Source: Lepas anatifera (lineage: Eukaryota; Arthropoda; Thecostraca; Lepadidae). Taken from it: DNA of 64,000 bases. The position numbers and the translations under genes are program-made. Of this stretch, positions 45,610-57,001 are shown one piece after another (position 1 is the stretch's first letter; each line of letters begins with the position of its first letter). A model generated the notes under the pieces. That model searched no databases. It was given only the letters and a program-made list of their open reading frames with translations, and was not told the origin of the DNA. The DNA lies in NCBI GenBank assembly GCA_034440635.1, contig JAOTON010001592.1, positions 418,001-482,000 on the forward strand, read 5' to 3'.

Positions 45610-48600
45610 GTGAGAGGGTATTCCATACGATATGCTTCCTTATCACCATGGAATTAGTCTGAAACATGAATGATATTTTTACAAAACAAGCTTTGCATTG
45701 TAAGGCTTTTCAAAATCAAGGGGCAACCATGATTGAAATAGTAAAGTGATAACATTTTAAAATGGGAAGCCAGTTTCATGTTTTATGCCTTTCAAATAAG
45801 CTGAGTAGTCCGTAATGCAGGAAAGAAAATTGGCTAGTTAGCCTTGAAACTATCCATCCACTCAAATAGAAAACTATATTATCCTGTTTTACATCTGTGC
45901 TTCTCAAACCGGCTATGAAAGTGGGGCACAAGTGCGGCAGTAATGTTTCTTTTGCAAGCTTCTCCTTCGACCAAAAGTAATTTGAATTCTGCTCGCAAGG
46001 GTTGTTGGGCTCTGTTCAATATTTGATTATTTTTCATATAAGTATTCGGAAAATTTTATATTTATCGGGCAGAGTGAACACATCTAAAATTTTCATATAC
46101 TAGACCATGGTGAACAATCACAGTAATCTGTGGTGATTAGGTAACATTTATACACTTAATGAAAAAGTCATGTTTATCAGCTTGGGTCATCACGTTAGAT
46201 GGATTATATGCAAAAGCAAAGCCACGTGATGGATTATATGCAAGGACTTGTAGACACATTGAAAATCCTGCCTTAGTTGTTCTAGGTTTCAAGTTTAGTG
46301 ATCTGTTAAGCAATGCCGTTTCTGTCATCATATTAGTGCATTAAATATTACACAAAGTAAGATGTTTACCGTCAGGCTGTAGTAATGATTCTGTCTCGTT
46401 TTAGTGCATTACTATTCAACTTTTGCTAACTCCTTTATGGCTCTACAGGCATCTTCCTGCTAAGCAGTAGCCAATCGAGTGGAAAGCCACAGTCAGACCA
46501 GTCCCTGGTGGCACGTGGATCAAACGTATACGGAGTGGGAACTGGTTTCGTCGACGATACGGATGTTATAATCGAAGAAAGACGGCAGCCGCCGCAGCCC
46601 GGGGGCAGGATCAGCCCCCGCTTCCAGGCGCCCGACGGATCGAACCACCTGCTGCTCCAGCCAATGATTTCACACCTCAGCAACCGCCAGTACAGGCACC
46701 GCTTCCTCTCTCCACACAGGGCCGCAACCCTCAACCCAATGCTGCACAACCACCAGCAAGTGCACCAAACCAAGCTATAGGCCTGGAAGAGGTTGACTTG
46801 AAAATATCTGACCTTACAACGACCGGTCAACGTGGTCAGCCTCAGTCGATTTCTTCTAACACACTGGGAGCAGCTGCTACTGGCCTAGATCGCCCCTATC
46901 AGCCTCCGGTGATCGGGAAAACTAGTCAAACAACTCCTCCTCTGACTCCGCCAAGTATCGACAACTCCTTGAGAGGCCTTCCGCCTCCCTCAGGGCTCAG
47001 TTCAATAGGCCCGGGAGCTACAGGTCGTGACACCGAAGTGGTGCTCGGCTTTGAACGTAACAGTGCTCAAGCCGGTGGAGAAGTCGAATCCGTCCCGGTC
47101 CCTGCCTCCAGAAATGTTCCTGGGACCGGGCCACAGCAGCAGCCTCAGAGTGGGCCGGCAGCGCCACAACAGAGTCCGCAGGCACCATACAGCTCCGCTC
47201 AGTCAAAGCAAGAACCTCAACCAGGCCAACAGCTCCCTGGACGACAGGAGCCGCAGCAGATCTCAAGGTTACCTCAGCAACAAGCCCCAGAAATCCGCAC
47301 TCAAATCACGAGCCAAATTAACCCACAATCTCCCTCCAGATCTGCATCCGAGCAGCCGACACAGGCAGGCCTGGGTTCTCCAATAGCCCGCGGCGGTACA
47401 ACGTACGGTCTGGGCAACAGCAATACAGCCCCACAACAACCATCAGGCAATCCTCCGCCACCCGCCCTACCCGCACCGCCTACTGAGGTAGTACGTGGAG
47501 GTGCCACGTACGGTTCCGGTAACAGTAACGCGGCACCGCCAACCGTGCCATCAGGCAACCTTAACATAAAGCCAGAAGAGCCAGAGGTCAGGGATAGGGT
47601 ACTGTCCCAGGCCGCTCTGCCTGAGAATGGAGAGGATACTCAGGGCCGTAACGCTCCTGTCGCAGCGCCTCCCGCACCTCCTCCCAGGCCCGTTGCGGCA
47701 GGGGCAACGACACGCAAACCAAACAATGGAGAGGGACATCACATGGGAGGCATTGAGTGGCTCCCAGAGTCGATTCCTGGTGAACCTCTTGTGGACTATC
47801 CAGTCCTGAGCCAGATACCCAGTTCCGGATTTGACTGCAAGAAGCAGGGGTATGATGGATTCTTCGCAGATACTTCAAGTGAAGCCCGTTGTCAGGTAAG
47901 AGAGCTTAATAACGCACAAACATGCAGTTGGTGTACCTAAATGATTCGGATAGATAACCCGGCATAAAAAATCACTATACAACTAAGTCACATGCTACAC
48001 CATCCCATGATATTAATATTTCGACTGGTTATGATAATCTCAGTCAGAAGTGATACATATACCTACCGATGATACATATACCCCTTTCTGACGACTGATG
48101 AGTGCCACTGTTGTTTTAGTTCCGAGTGAGTTTTCTTGCATTTTGCTCGTAAAGGTGAAACATCAGCACGTGTAGGGCACCTTTAATTGACGTCTATAGG
48201 ATGTCAACTCTTAGGTTTTTTCGAGATTTATTTTCTGGTAATGTATAGAAAAGTCTTTATCGGATATTTCGAATCTATTTGACAATTCTTTACCAACGGA
48301 AGGTATGACACTGTGATGCATACTATCCGACACTATCATCCCATCGATGATATGATACAGTGTCATATCCGTTAATAAAGAATCGTCAAATAGATTCGAA
48401 ATATCCGAGAGACTTTTTATACAGCACCTGAAACTAAACTCCGAAAAAAACCTAAAAGTTGATGTAATATTACTTCTAGAAAAATTGATGTTAAAGTCTA
48501 TAGAATGGTAAAATAGCAGAATAGGTTATATAGAAAAATAGGTTTTTGAGCTTACGGGGAATGGGTGAGAGGAGATGGAATATTCGTCAAGTTTTACGCT

Positions 48601-51600
48601 ACTTTTCCGGTGACTGAGTCTCCGTTTTGTCTTGAATTATTCCAAAACATTCCTCGACTTGAGTTAACTTTTGAGTGAAGCTTGAATTCTAAGCACTCTG
48701 CCTTATAACTGTCACAGTCTGTTTTTGTTGTTGTAAATAAAACCTAAACAATTTATTTGCCCAAATGAGTTTCAAACAGAGTGCATGAGTAAATTTGGAT
48801 ATTTTTGGCAGTGATGAATTTTATCAGGAAGCACATAAGCTAGTTACCAACATCAAATGAAATAAGTTGCATAAAACATTTTTCACAGTTGTCTTTCTAA
48901 GATCATACTTGTCAGAATAGAGGGGGGGTGAATGGAGGCCTGCCCTACCTTCCATCATACAATTTCTGGATTTAGGCCAAATTGGGAACAAAATCTGACA
49001 ATTTTGTAACCAGTCAATGTGCAAGGCAACAATGAGCCCAAACCCGATGAGTTTTATTCTAGAAGGAAAATTTTGTCGTCAGTAGTGGGTTGAAGATTGA
49101 CTGGCTCTATCATTTTGTTACCAATGGCGTCATTTCTACCTAAGATCACCCTTAGATTAAATATTTCTGTATTAACTATGATAAGGAATAATATAAAAAA
49201 ATTAGAATAAATTATCAAAAACATATATAGGACAGAGAGTACCCACGGAAGAGAAATCATCCCTCTTGCTTGCTAGGTGATCAATTCTCCCGGGATAAAT
49301 ACATGAATCTTCGATGGAAATTTAAAACTTTTTTTTGAAACTCGAAATAATAATAGAACGGAGATAATTGAATAGGTATACAATACTAATATTCTAAAAC
49401 AATTGGGTAAATGACGTTTGGAATCATCAGCTGGCATGAAAGAAAGTTGTAACTCACCCTTTTAAAGAACTGGTGCTGACGGGCCATGGTGTATGATTAC
49501 GGGCTTGGGCGGCCAGAATCCCTACCACTGCTTTAGACTCCTTTCCCGTCATGGCGTTCAATGGTAAGATCAGACCTAAAGACATACCCTGTTCGTGCAA
49601 TGCTATTGATGGTCCGATACCTATGATGATCGCACAAGTGAATTTTGTTTCAGCATTCTGTCCCTCGCGGTCTGAGCCTTCGCCGATTACCTAAAGAATA
49701 TTTCTAGAAAAATACCAAACTTTCCATATCAAATAATTCCTGCATTAATGAGTGAGGGCATTGGCACCCATGGTAAACTTGAAAATTACCTAGTCCTGTC
49801 CGAGACGTGGCCTCTACCATGAAGAGAGATGAAGGCTAACGCTTCCTCCTCAATGGATACCAAACTGAGTACTGAGCCTATTCAATTAGTCCGGATAAAA
49901 GTTGAAATGTTTCATGTTTTACTATCTCTAGAGTTCAAAAAATGTCCGTTACAGATATTCAGTGAGTAAGTCATGGAATGTCACCTTATTCTTTGAGTTT
50001 CCCAACTATTTCATTTTTCGGGGCCTAACTATGTGTCAACTGCTAAGACCCCCCACATCATCGTCGTTACCCACGGTTTTTGGAAATAGTTACGGAGATC
50101 AGATGCCATCTAACCCAGTCGCACTTTATTCGGGGCTTGGCAGGATTTGGATCTAGGTCAACAATGACCTATGTGCTTACAATGTAGGTAAGAATAGGTA
50201 AGCGTAAGCTTGAGCTGAGTTATGAAAATATCCACCATTAATCTCAATCTGTGAAAAGCTATTCATTCAAGAACTGCACGAGTGAGGACCAAATCATATT
50301 ATAATTATTGTATTAATTTGACCACACAAAAACATTGAGAAACTCCAAAGCTGACTTCCTTGCAACGATGAACAAGCGTATTCAAACACCAGCTCAAAGT
50401 CTAGAAACAGGTTTTTTCCCGGAGTTTGAGCGTAGGTACCAAAAACCTGCCAACATTCTCCAGAGCTCGGGGATATCTTCAGGACATGTATATCTGACGA
50501 AGGGGTAGTTGTGAGCCTGCCATTAATGGAACTAAGCAATGATGTCTGTGGTCATTGATTTAAATCTAGACGTTAAAAATTGTTGTCACGATCCATCTAA
50601 GTGAGGTTTATGAGGCCAATATATCCCACCCTCACCCTTCTGCCTTCCGCCAGGTGTTTTGGGTTTGTCACAACGAACAGCAGGACGGGTTCTTGTGTCC
50701 AAACGGCACCATGTTCCATCAACGCTACTTCACGTGCGACTGGTGGTTCAACGTCGCTTGTGACCAGTCAGCCGATTTCTACGAGCTTAACAGAAATATA
50801 GGGGTCGTCGGCACCCAGATCGACACGGAACCAGCTGGGGTGGTCGCTGCTGCATCGAAAATCCACCCTGTAAGTGTTCTTCCAGAGGAGGACTTTAATC
50901 CTGAACCCGAGGTGCTAGGCAATGGCAGAAAAATAGTGAGGTTTCTCTCTGATGACTTAGAATAGAAAAAAACTATGTTGTTAAGGATTATGAAATGTGC
51001 GAAACGGCAGAGCTGCATTTTGTGGTAATACTCGATGCCACCACACGTGTCTTTCAAATATTCTGCAATTGTTCCAATGCTTGTTCTTGTTACTGTTTCG
51101 TGTTTATATGTGTTTGACGTACTGCTTCCGTTCTAGGTGTTCACGTTGTTAAGTGAGATGCTACGCTTCCCACGAGTTCCTCCTGTTCGTCCTCGAAATC
51201 ACACCGAGCTTCCTCATCCAAAACAAACCGCAACTCAATCACCCATGGTATTTGAAACTGATGTTAAGGTAATCGAGCACTCTTCTGATCAGGTCAGAGG
51301 ACCACCGGCGCTGCCTCAAGGGAATCGCAGAATTTCAAGAGATCAGTGGGTGGCAAACTTTGAGTCAAATTGGTCTAAGGTTTCTAAAAAACGTTCTGCG
51401 CATCGGAAGCACAAACGTGGAAGCAAACGTAAGAGGCACAAACAGGGAAGTTTTCTCAAGGGGGATTCTGGGTACAAGCAACACATGAGAAGGTCCCCAA
51501 TCCATATCAACTCTCTGGCACTTGCTCCCGAGAACAATGTCCCTCCGGCACCATACGCTGCGGGATCGTCGTCTATAGCATCCAACGGTATATCTCCAAA

Positions 51601-54600
51601 AACCCCAGCGGCGGCACCAGGATTTCCGAATGGCAATGCAAGCAACCCCTCTGTGGATGATGTTGTTGAGTTCAAAACTGTCGAGAAGCTGGAATTTGTA
51701 GGAATTGGTGGCGGGATGGCTCCTGGCTTAGAGAAAGACATATCCATAGTCGAAGGCAAAAACGACACGTCTTTGAATAAAATTCCCCCATCTGGTTCCA
51801 AGGAGGCTGCTGGAACGAATCCTTCTGCACAAAACGTACAGTCCACGCCAGCGCCTGTACAAAAGCCTGCAACGCCCCAGGCACCAGGGCAACCCATGCT
51901 CCCTCCTGCGCCTGGTCAGCCTGCATCCACACAGCAACCTGGAAAACTAGTACCTCCTTCAGTAGTAGCACAACCAACTCCTGCACCTATACAGGGACAA
52001 CACACACTTTCCCCTATCCAAGGTCAGCCGTCACCAGCACCGGTACTCGGACAACTCGCGCCTTCTCCAATGCCAGGTCAACCCGCACCTCAACCGCCTT
52101 CTCAAGTTCCAAAACCTACATCAACTCTACCGCCAGCACAAATGCCTCCAGCAAATGGCCCCCAAAATCAGCAGCCCCAAACACAGCCTCCGCCTTCTCA
52201 GTCTGGCCAACAGCTCCAAGGTCAATCTCGACCAGGTCCCTCCAGCGAACGAATCCCTCCCCAGCAACCCCTCAGCATGGGGACGAGTGGGGCGAATGCT
52301 TCTTCCGATGATGTTGCAATCAATGTTGAAGTAGATGAGAGTGGCCAGCCACCGGTAACAGAACACATGCATATTCCACCAATGCCAGGGGATACTCCTC
52401 AAGATAACCAAGTACCATCAAGTCAGAGTGCAGCTGGCAATCCTCAGAATAGTCAAGTGCCCCCCAGTCAGGGTGCAGCTGGTAATCCTCAGGATAATCA
52501 AATGTTCCCCAGTCAGAGTGCAGCTGGCAATCCCCAGGATAGTCAAAGTGCCTCCCAGTCAGAGTGCAGCTGGCAATCCTCAGAATAGTCAAGTGCCCCC
52601 CAGTCAGGGTGCAGCTGGTAAACCTCAGGATAATCAAATGCCTCCCAGTCAGAGTGCAGCTGGCAATCCTCAGAATAGTCAAGTGCCCCCCAGTCAGAGT
52701 GCAGCTGGCAATCCTCAGAATAATCAAGTGCCCCCAGTCAGAGTGCAGCTGGCAATCCTCAGAATAGTCAAGTGCCCCTCAGTCAGAGTGCAGCTGGAAA
52801 TCCTCAGGATAGTCAAGTGTCCCCCAGTCAGGCTGCACTTGGTAACTCTCAGAATGGTCAGCTGCCCCCCAGCGAACAACTTCCTCCCAATCAGTTTCCT
52901 GGAATGCAGCCGAGCGGTGGAAATGCTTCTTCCGATGATGTTGCAATCAATGTTGAAGTAGACGAGGACGGCCAACCACCCGTAACAGAACATATGCATA
53001 TTCCACCGATGCCAGGGGATACTCCTCAAGATAGCCAAGTGTCCCCCAGCCAGAATGCAGCTGGCAATCCTCAGGATAGTCAAGGGCCCCTCAGTCAAAG
53101 CGCACCTGGCAATCCCCAGGAAAGTCAAATGCTCCCTAGCCAGAATGCTGTGGGCAATTCTCAGGATAATCAAGGATTCCCCAGTCCAAATGCAGCTGAT
53201 AGTCCTCAAGATAGTGAAATGCTCTCCAGTCAGGGCGAAACTGTCAGCTCTAGCACAGTAAATCCCAACCAGCCCATTATTGATACAAATTTGGAAATTG
53301 AGCGAGGGACGGCTCCGCCGGTTGAGGAGCATTATCATTTCCCACCAGGAAAAGTAGAAACTGCCGGGAGTCCAGTATCGCCACCACCTTTGGGCTCGGG
53401 TAATGACAAGCCTAGTTATTCAGGTCCAAATAAATCGTTAGTAAGCGATCCCTCTGCATTGCACCAAGATATGCCCTCAGAGAATGCAGATCCTTCAAAA
53501 GAATCTCGTGCAGCAAAAAAACTACCCCTCATGCCTGACATTTCTGGCAATGCACACCCAGGGCAAGTCCAAATAACCTCCGAATCAGTGAGCAAAATTA
53601 CAAATCCAAAGCATCGGAAAAAGATTCGTGATCCTGCAGGTCTCAATCCCTCTGACTCGTCAATTTCTTCTAAGATAGATAAAAAACTGTTACAACAGAG
53701 CTCAAAGGGAGTCATTACAAGGAGCTTGTCAAAGAGCAAACAACAAGAAAAAGAACCGCAGAAAATGTTGACGGGCAAAGAACCAACGGAGGAGGAAGTT
53801 GTGGTACAGGAGCAAATCCAGGAGCCAGATAGGAGCAGCAAAGTAAAGTCACAGGAATCGCCTAATTCAGTAAAAGACGTAACAATCCAGGAAAACATTG
53901 AGAGTGGTGAAGATCATCAAACAGGGAGGGAATCCAGTTTGAATATGGAAGTAAAAGGCAATAGAGTGACCGATGCAGGTGCTGATAAATCAGAAATTAA
54001 AGTAGGAGCCTCTGATACCCAAGCTGCTGACTCTGGATGGAAATCAATTCCCGGTCCAGCAGGAATAAATGTTCGAGTATATGTCAGTCAGCTGCCAATG
54101 AATGACTCCAAATCCGCGGCAGTCCGTAGAGACACCAGTATCGCTGAGTTCTCCCCGAATCAGGGTCAGGCTGGAGGTTCTGGGGGCGGAGCCTGGAAGG
54201 CAATGGACGATTCGTATGACTACGACTTCTCTGACCTTCCTTCATGGATGCAGAAGGCTGTGAAGAGACAGGCAGACCCGAAATATTATAACATGAACTT
54301 ACGTGATGCCAGAGATGAAACTTTAGCATTATCTGATCCTCACAAAAACGCGATATCTCCTGTGGCAAGATTTAGCCGCAGGGCTGATCGCATTTCAAAC
54401 AGCAACAAAGCAAGTAATTTAAAAAGAACCCCAGAAGTTCAGAAGGTGCTTCAAAATGCACGAGAAAACCTCATGGGCATACTTGGTGGTCCAAAAGAGG
54501 TGCTCGATACAAATAGTAACCACATTGTTGACGATTCTTTGTCTGATAAAGACAAGAGAGACAATGAAATTAAGCTTCGGTTCGACCCTAATAGACTAAC

Positions 54601-54634
54601 ATCATTTTCTGATCATGAATCGAGCTGGTTTTGA
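45579..54634 (+). CDS. Large secreted protein with one chitin-binding (ChtBD2) domain, CPAP1-like
   Basis: The four coding exons are 45579-45609, 46449-47895, 50654-50869 and 51137-54634, with GT-AG boundaries. The start MRLRTAALLAG plus IFLLSSSQSSG forms a signal peptide split by the first intron. About 480 Pro/Gln-rich residues follow, then one ChtBD2 with six cysteines (C-x17-C-x5-C-x9-C-x12-C-x7-C) containing CDWWFNVAC, then about 1,170 residues of low-complexity and repeat sequence. A single ChtBD2 in a secreted protein is typical of the arthropod CPAP1 family, which binds cuticular chitin. The intact product would be near 1,730 residues, long because of the Pro/Gln and repeat regions. 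Three single-base shifts (about 46600, 52546 and 52733) break the frame in this assembly: exon 2 is one base short, while the two in exon 4 cancel. Cuticle role is inferred from the family. Confidence 0.85.
46449..47895 (+). CDS. Chitin-binding gene, Pro/Gln-rich exon (contains a frameshift)
   Basis: The acceptor CTCTACAG ends at 46448 and the donor GTAAGA starts at 47896. The first ~50 codons read in one frame (signal peptide end, VARGSNVYGVGTGF). From about 46600 the Pro/Gln-rich frame is the one starting a base earlier and stays open to 47895. Three copies of an RG-x2-x-YG-x-G motif occur (VARGSNVYGVG, IARGGTTYGLG, VVRGGATYGSG), the first in the upstream frame, which ties the two frames together. 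The exon ends with the first two cysteines of the ChtBD2. Confidence 0.8.
48201..48468. mobile_element. Foldback (long inverted repeat) element
   Basis: The arms 48201-48314 and 48357-48468 are inverted copies over about 110 bp; for example CGGATATTTCGAATCTATTT is identical in both. They enclose a 42-nt loop. There is no coding sequence. The transcript of the host intron would fold into a long hairpin here. Confidence 0.85.
48925..49145 (+). repeat. Dispersed repeat family R, copy 3
   Basis: GTGCAAGGCAACAATGAGCC and the following CAAACCCGATGAG match 35812-35850 closely; the flanks are more diverged. Confidence 0.5.
50654..50869 (+). CDS. Chitin-binding gene, exon with the rest of the ChtBD2 domain
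   Basis: The acceptor CCGCCAG ends at 50653 and the donor GTAAGT starts at 50870. The exon is exactly 72 codons, phase 0 on both sides. It contains VFWVCHNEQQDGFLCPNGT and YFTCDWWFNVACDQ, the last four cysteines and the conserved aromatic positions of the peritrophin-A fold. Confidence 0.85.
51137..54634 (+). CDS. Chitin-binding gene, 3.5-kb last exon with repeat region
   Basis: The acceptor TTCTAG ends at 51136 and the frame continues in phase 0 (VFTLLSEML) to TGA 54632-54634. The exon is 3498 nt, a multiple of three. In order it has a basic cluster (KKRSAHRKHKRGSKRKRHK), a Pro/Gln-rich stretch, module 1, a block of about ten 15-residue repeats, module 2, four more repeats, a decayed third module, a charged region and an ordered-looking C-terminus (DYDFSDLPSWMQKAVKRQ). 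Between about 52547 and 52733 the correct frame is shifted by one, so the literal reading hits TAG at 52586. Confidence 0.8.
52295..53033 (+). repeat. Duplicated 112-bp coding module
   Basis: 52295-52406 and 52922-53033 are near-identical direct copies 627 bp apart, encoding NASSDDVAINVEVDE and QPPVTEHMHIPPMPG. Most differences are silent third-position changes, so selection appears to keep the protein. A weaker third copy (TNLEIERG…PPVEEHYHFPPG) lies at about 53280-53357. Confidence 0.88.
52407..52870 (+). repeat. 45-bp coding tandem repeat, about ten copies
   Basis: The unit encodes QVPPSQSAAGNPQNS with small variations (G for S, D for N). Nine copies are nearly identical and the tenth is degenerate. 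Low divergence suggests recent expansion. Two units differ in homopolymer length, causing the frame changes at about 52546 and 52733. Confidence 0.92.
53034..53240 (+). repeat. 45-bp coding tandem repeat, second block
   Basis: Four diverged units of the same 15-residue type (SQNAAGNPQDS, SQSAPGNPQES, SQNAVGNSQDN, SPNAADSPQDS) follow module 2. The arrangement copies the module-plus-repeat order of the first block. Confidence 0.8.
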
Positions 54635-55105
54635 TACCGTGGATCTTTCTCACTCCCCGCTCAGCTTACGTTCCTGCCTCAGGCGTGCTCGCATGTGCTT
54701 TACTTCGTGACCGTGCAGACTTCTAAGTGAACCCGGAAGTGGTACACGTATGTTATAACCCTGTGTGTGTTTGTCGTACGTTTGTTAAAATTATTGTTAA
54801 TGATCACTGACCGAGTGACAAATGGTTCATCGTAATGGTTCATGTACTCTATACAAACAATGCTGATGTGTGACGTAATTATGTTTTTTACTCTGAAAAA
54901 TACAAATTATAATTGTTTTCGCTCTTTACAGTTTTCGATTTGGTAGCCAGAATGCAACTGTCGATATCGACTGCAAAGCTACCAAATTCACTGCAGTGCC
55001 AAACATCTTCCACGAGCACAGGAGAACTGACGAGCAGTTGAACGCATATGGACACCTGTCTTTAACAAATTATGATGTTCACGGAAACGAAAATTTCATT
55101 GACCA
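54635..55105 (+). other. 3' flank of the chitin-binding gene
   Basis: Probable 3' UTR. No canonical AATAAA was found; the variant AATACA near 54899 is a weak candidate for polyadenylation. Confidence 0.35.
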
Positions 55106-55376
55106 CATAGGCGGATCCAGGATTACCGATGGGGGGGGCGGGCGTGGGGAGGGCACATGATTGGGGACACCATCCGGACCAGCGGGGCGCCACTTTTGGA
55201 CGGCGAAACATACCAGATGTGCGCCAAATCCTATTATAGGGGCTTCGATAATGGGGGAGGGGTGTGGGAAGCGACATTTGGGGGCGCCATTGACCATTCA
55301 GGGGGCACTGTGACCTTCTTAGGGGGTGGTGAGGGACAATGGGGGAGTGCCCGTTTGCCCCCTGGATCCGCCTGTG
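55106..55376 (+). mobile_element. GGATCC-ended MITE (family G), intact-ended copy
   Basis: CATAGGCGGATCCAGG at 55106-55121 pairs with CCTGGATCCGCCTGTG at 55361-55376, with one mismatch. It has the same interior block order as 18516-18780. Confidence 0.82.
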
Positions 55377-57001
55377 ATTGGCCAGCCCGACAAAACAATT
55401 CTCCTGGCTCTAGTTGTTTGGGTTTCACTCAAAGGAATATTCTTTCCACCTTCTCTGGGATCTCATCAAAGAACATAACGTATAAACAGTTGTTCAAGCA
55501 CGCGGCGCAAGGTTTATGATTTCAACACACAACCATGGTTTCGCAACCAACACTATGTAAGCATAACGAACATAATACACAACCCCATGCAGTCAGCAGC
55601 AGAAGGTTGAGCAGCTTTTCCGTGAGAGATCAGAAGAAGACCAAGAGGTAGACCTTGATTAAATGAGAACGCAATAATAAAAGCATCGACGTTTTAAAAA
55701 CTTAAGATAAGGAGAGACAAGGGGAGCTGTGGGAGTATTTTCAATAACTCGAGGTAAAGCTAAAACATAGTGAGACATTTAAAAGGGAGTGTAGGTATGT
55801 GAGGAAACATGAACGTTTCACCTCTCGCGACAAACTAATTCGTAGAAAACACCATCACGTGACGAACAAAGGTGGAACGGTACAGTACTGTGTATATATC
55901 AAATCAAGACAGGTACGTGTAGGTACATACATACATACGACGCCAAATTCGGTCTCCAACGGCCGTGGCCTAGCATCATAAGGCCAACAAAAACTATGGC
56001 TGCTATCACTATACTTGACATGGATCTGTGCAGCGACGAACTGTGACAAACTGGTAAAACATTAATATATATATAACTATTAATGAACATAATAATAAAG
56101 CGCATGTAGTGCATAATTAAACACATATACTACATGCTCATGCAAAACGGGTTCGACGACATTCTATTCAACAGACTCTCAAGCAATTTTAAATCACATT
56201 TCCAAATCTGCTGCACGTTTCACACATACTGCTCTGGGGAGATGACTAAGCAGCATTCATGTTATAGCAAAAAATGTGTCTCTACTGCTATATTACCTAC
56301 CCACCCACATAAAATATTCTTCATTTGTCTTCCATCGGCACAGAGAGTCTTTACAAAAATGACGCAGAGCAAGATTTGAACTCTTGTTTGGGTGACAGTT
56401 CTCTCAGCGAGGTGTCCGTGCACCCGCCACCTGGCAGGGTATCACGTCCATACTGAAATTGGCAGCAGCTGCTCTGAGAGACTGTCTGATGTCGCTGGAC
56501 CCCCAGCAGTCAAGCAGATTTCCTGTCGAGGGAATGTGGCTGCACCCGATCACCACATATAAATTTGCCCTTAGAGTGAGCAAAAATGTTCACAGTCACC
56601 ATTTCCATGCTTTATTTGAAATTTGCATAAATTAGGCCAGATTCTGAAAAAAACTTTATCCAGGCAGCTCCTCGTAAAATGAATTATGAATAAATTGGAC
56701 ATCATAAAACTATTTCAAAACTAAAGGGAGTAGTGAATCATCAAGAATATGATATACTGCACCATAACTGAAACATTACAAAAAGTTATTTAGCACTTCG
56801 AAAGGAGATTCATAGCTTAATCGCGATTCAAACCTATAATATAGGGTAAAAGTAGGCGTTTAAAATTAAAGCCTATACAGACATTGTAAAATACAAATTT
56901 AATGGTCAACATTATAAACCTGGTGAGAAATAAGGCTACATATAAATGAGGTTGAAATAAACAAGGGAAAACACTCACACGTACAACTGACTTACACACC
57001 A
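55377..57001. other. Gene-free stretch
   Basis: No exon is supported. CAAGATTTGAACTCTTGTTT near 56370 resembles an inverted B box and may be the remains of another SINE. Confidence 0.4.

Larger units (their letters stand above)
47896..50653 (+). other. Intron of the chitin-binding gene
   Basis: A phase-0 intron that splits the ChtBD2 after its second cysteine. It contains the foldback element at 48201-48468 and repeat R at 48925-49145. Nothing else is supported. Confidence 0.7.

Noticed and set aside
46508..46780. Separate small gene ending at 46780
   Set aside because: Its first part is the chitin-binding exon in frame; the rest is the wrong frame after a one-base shift.
52586..52588. TAG stop as the true end of the chitin-binding protein
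   Set aside because: It is read only because of a one-base insertion about 40 nt earlier; the neighbouring frame is repeat-consistent there, and the original frame returns after the later deletion and runs for about 630 more codons.
52320..53338. Long minus-strand and third-frame ORFs over the repeat region
   Set aside because: They are shadows of the 45-bp coding repeat; the plus-strand frame is tied to the ChtBD2 exon by phase.
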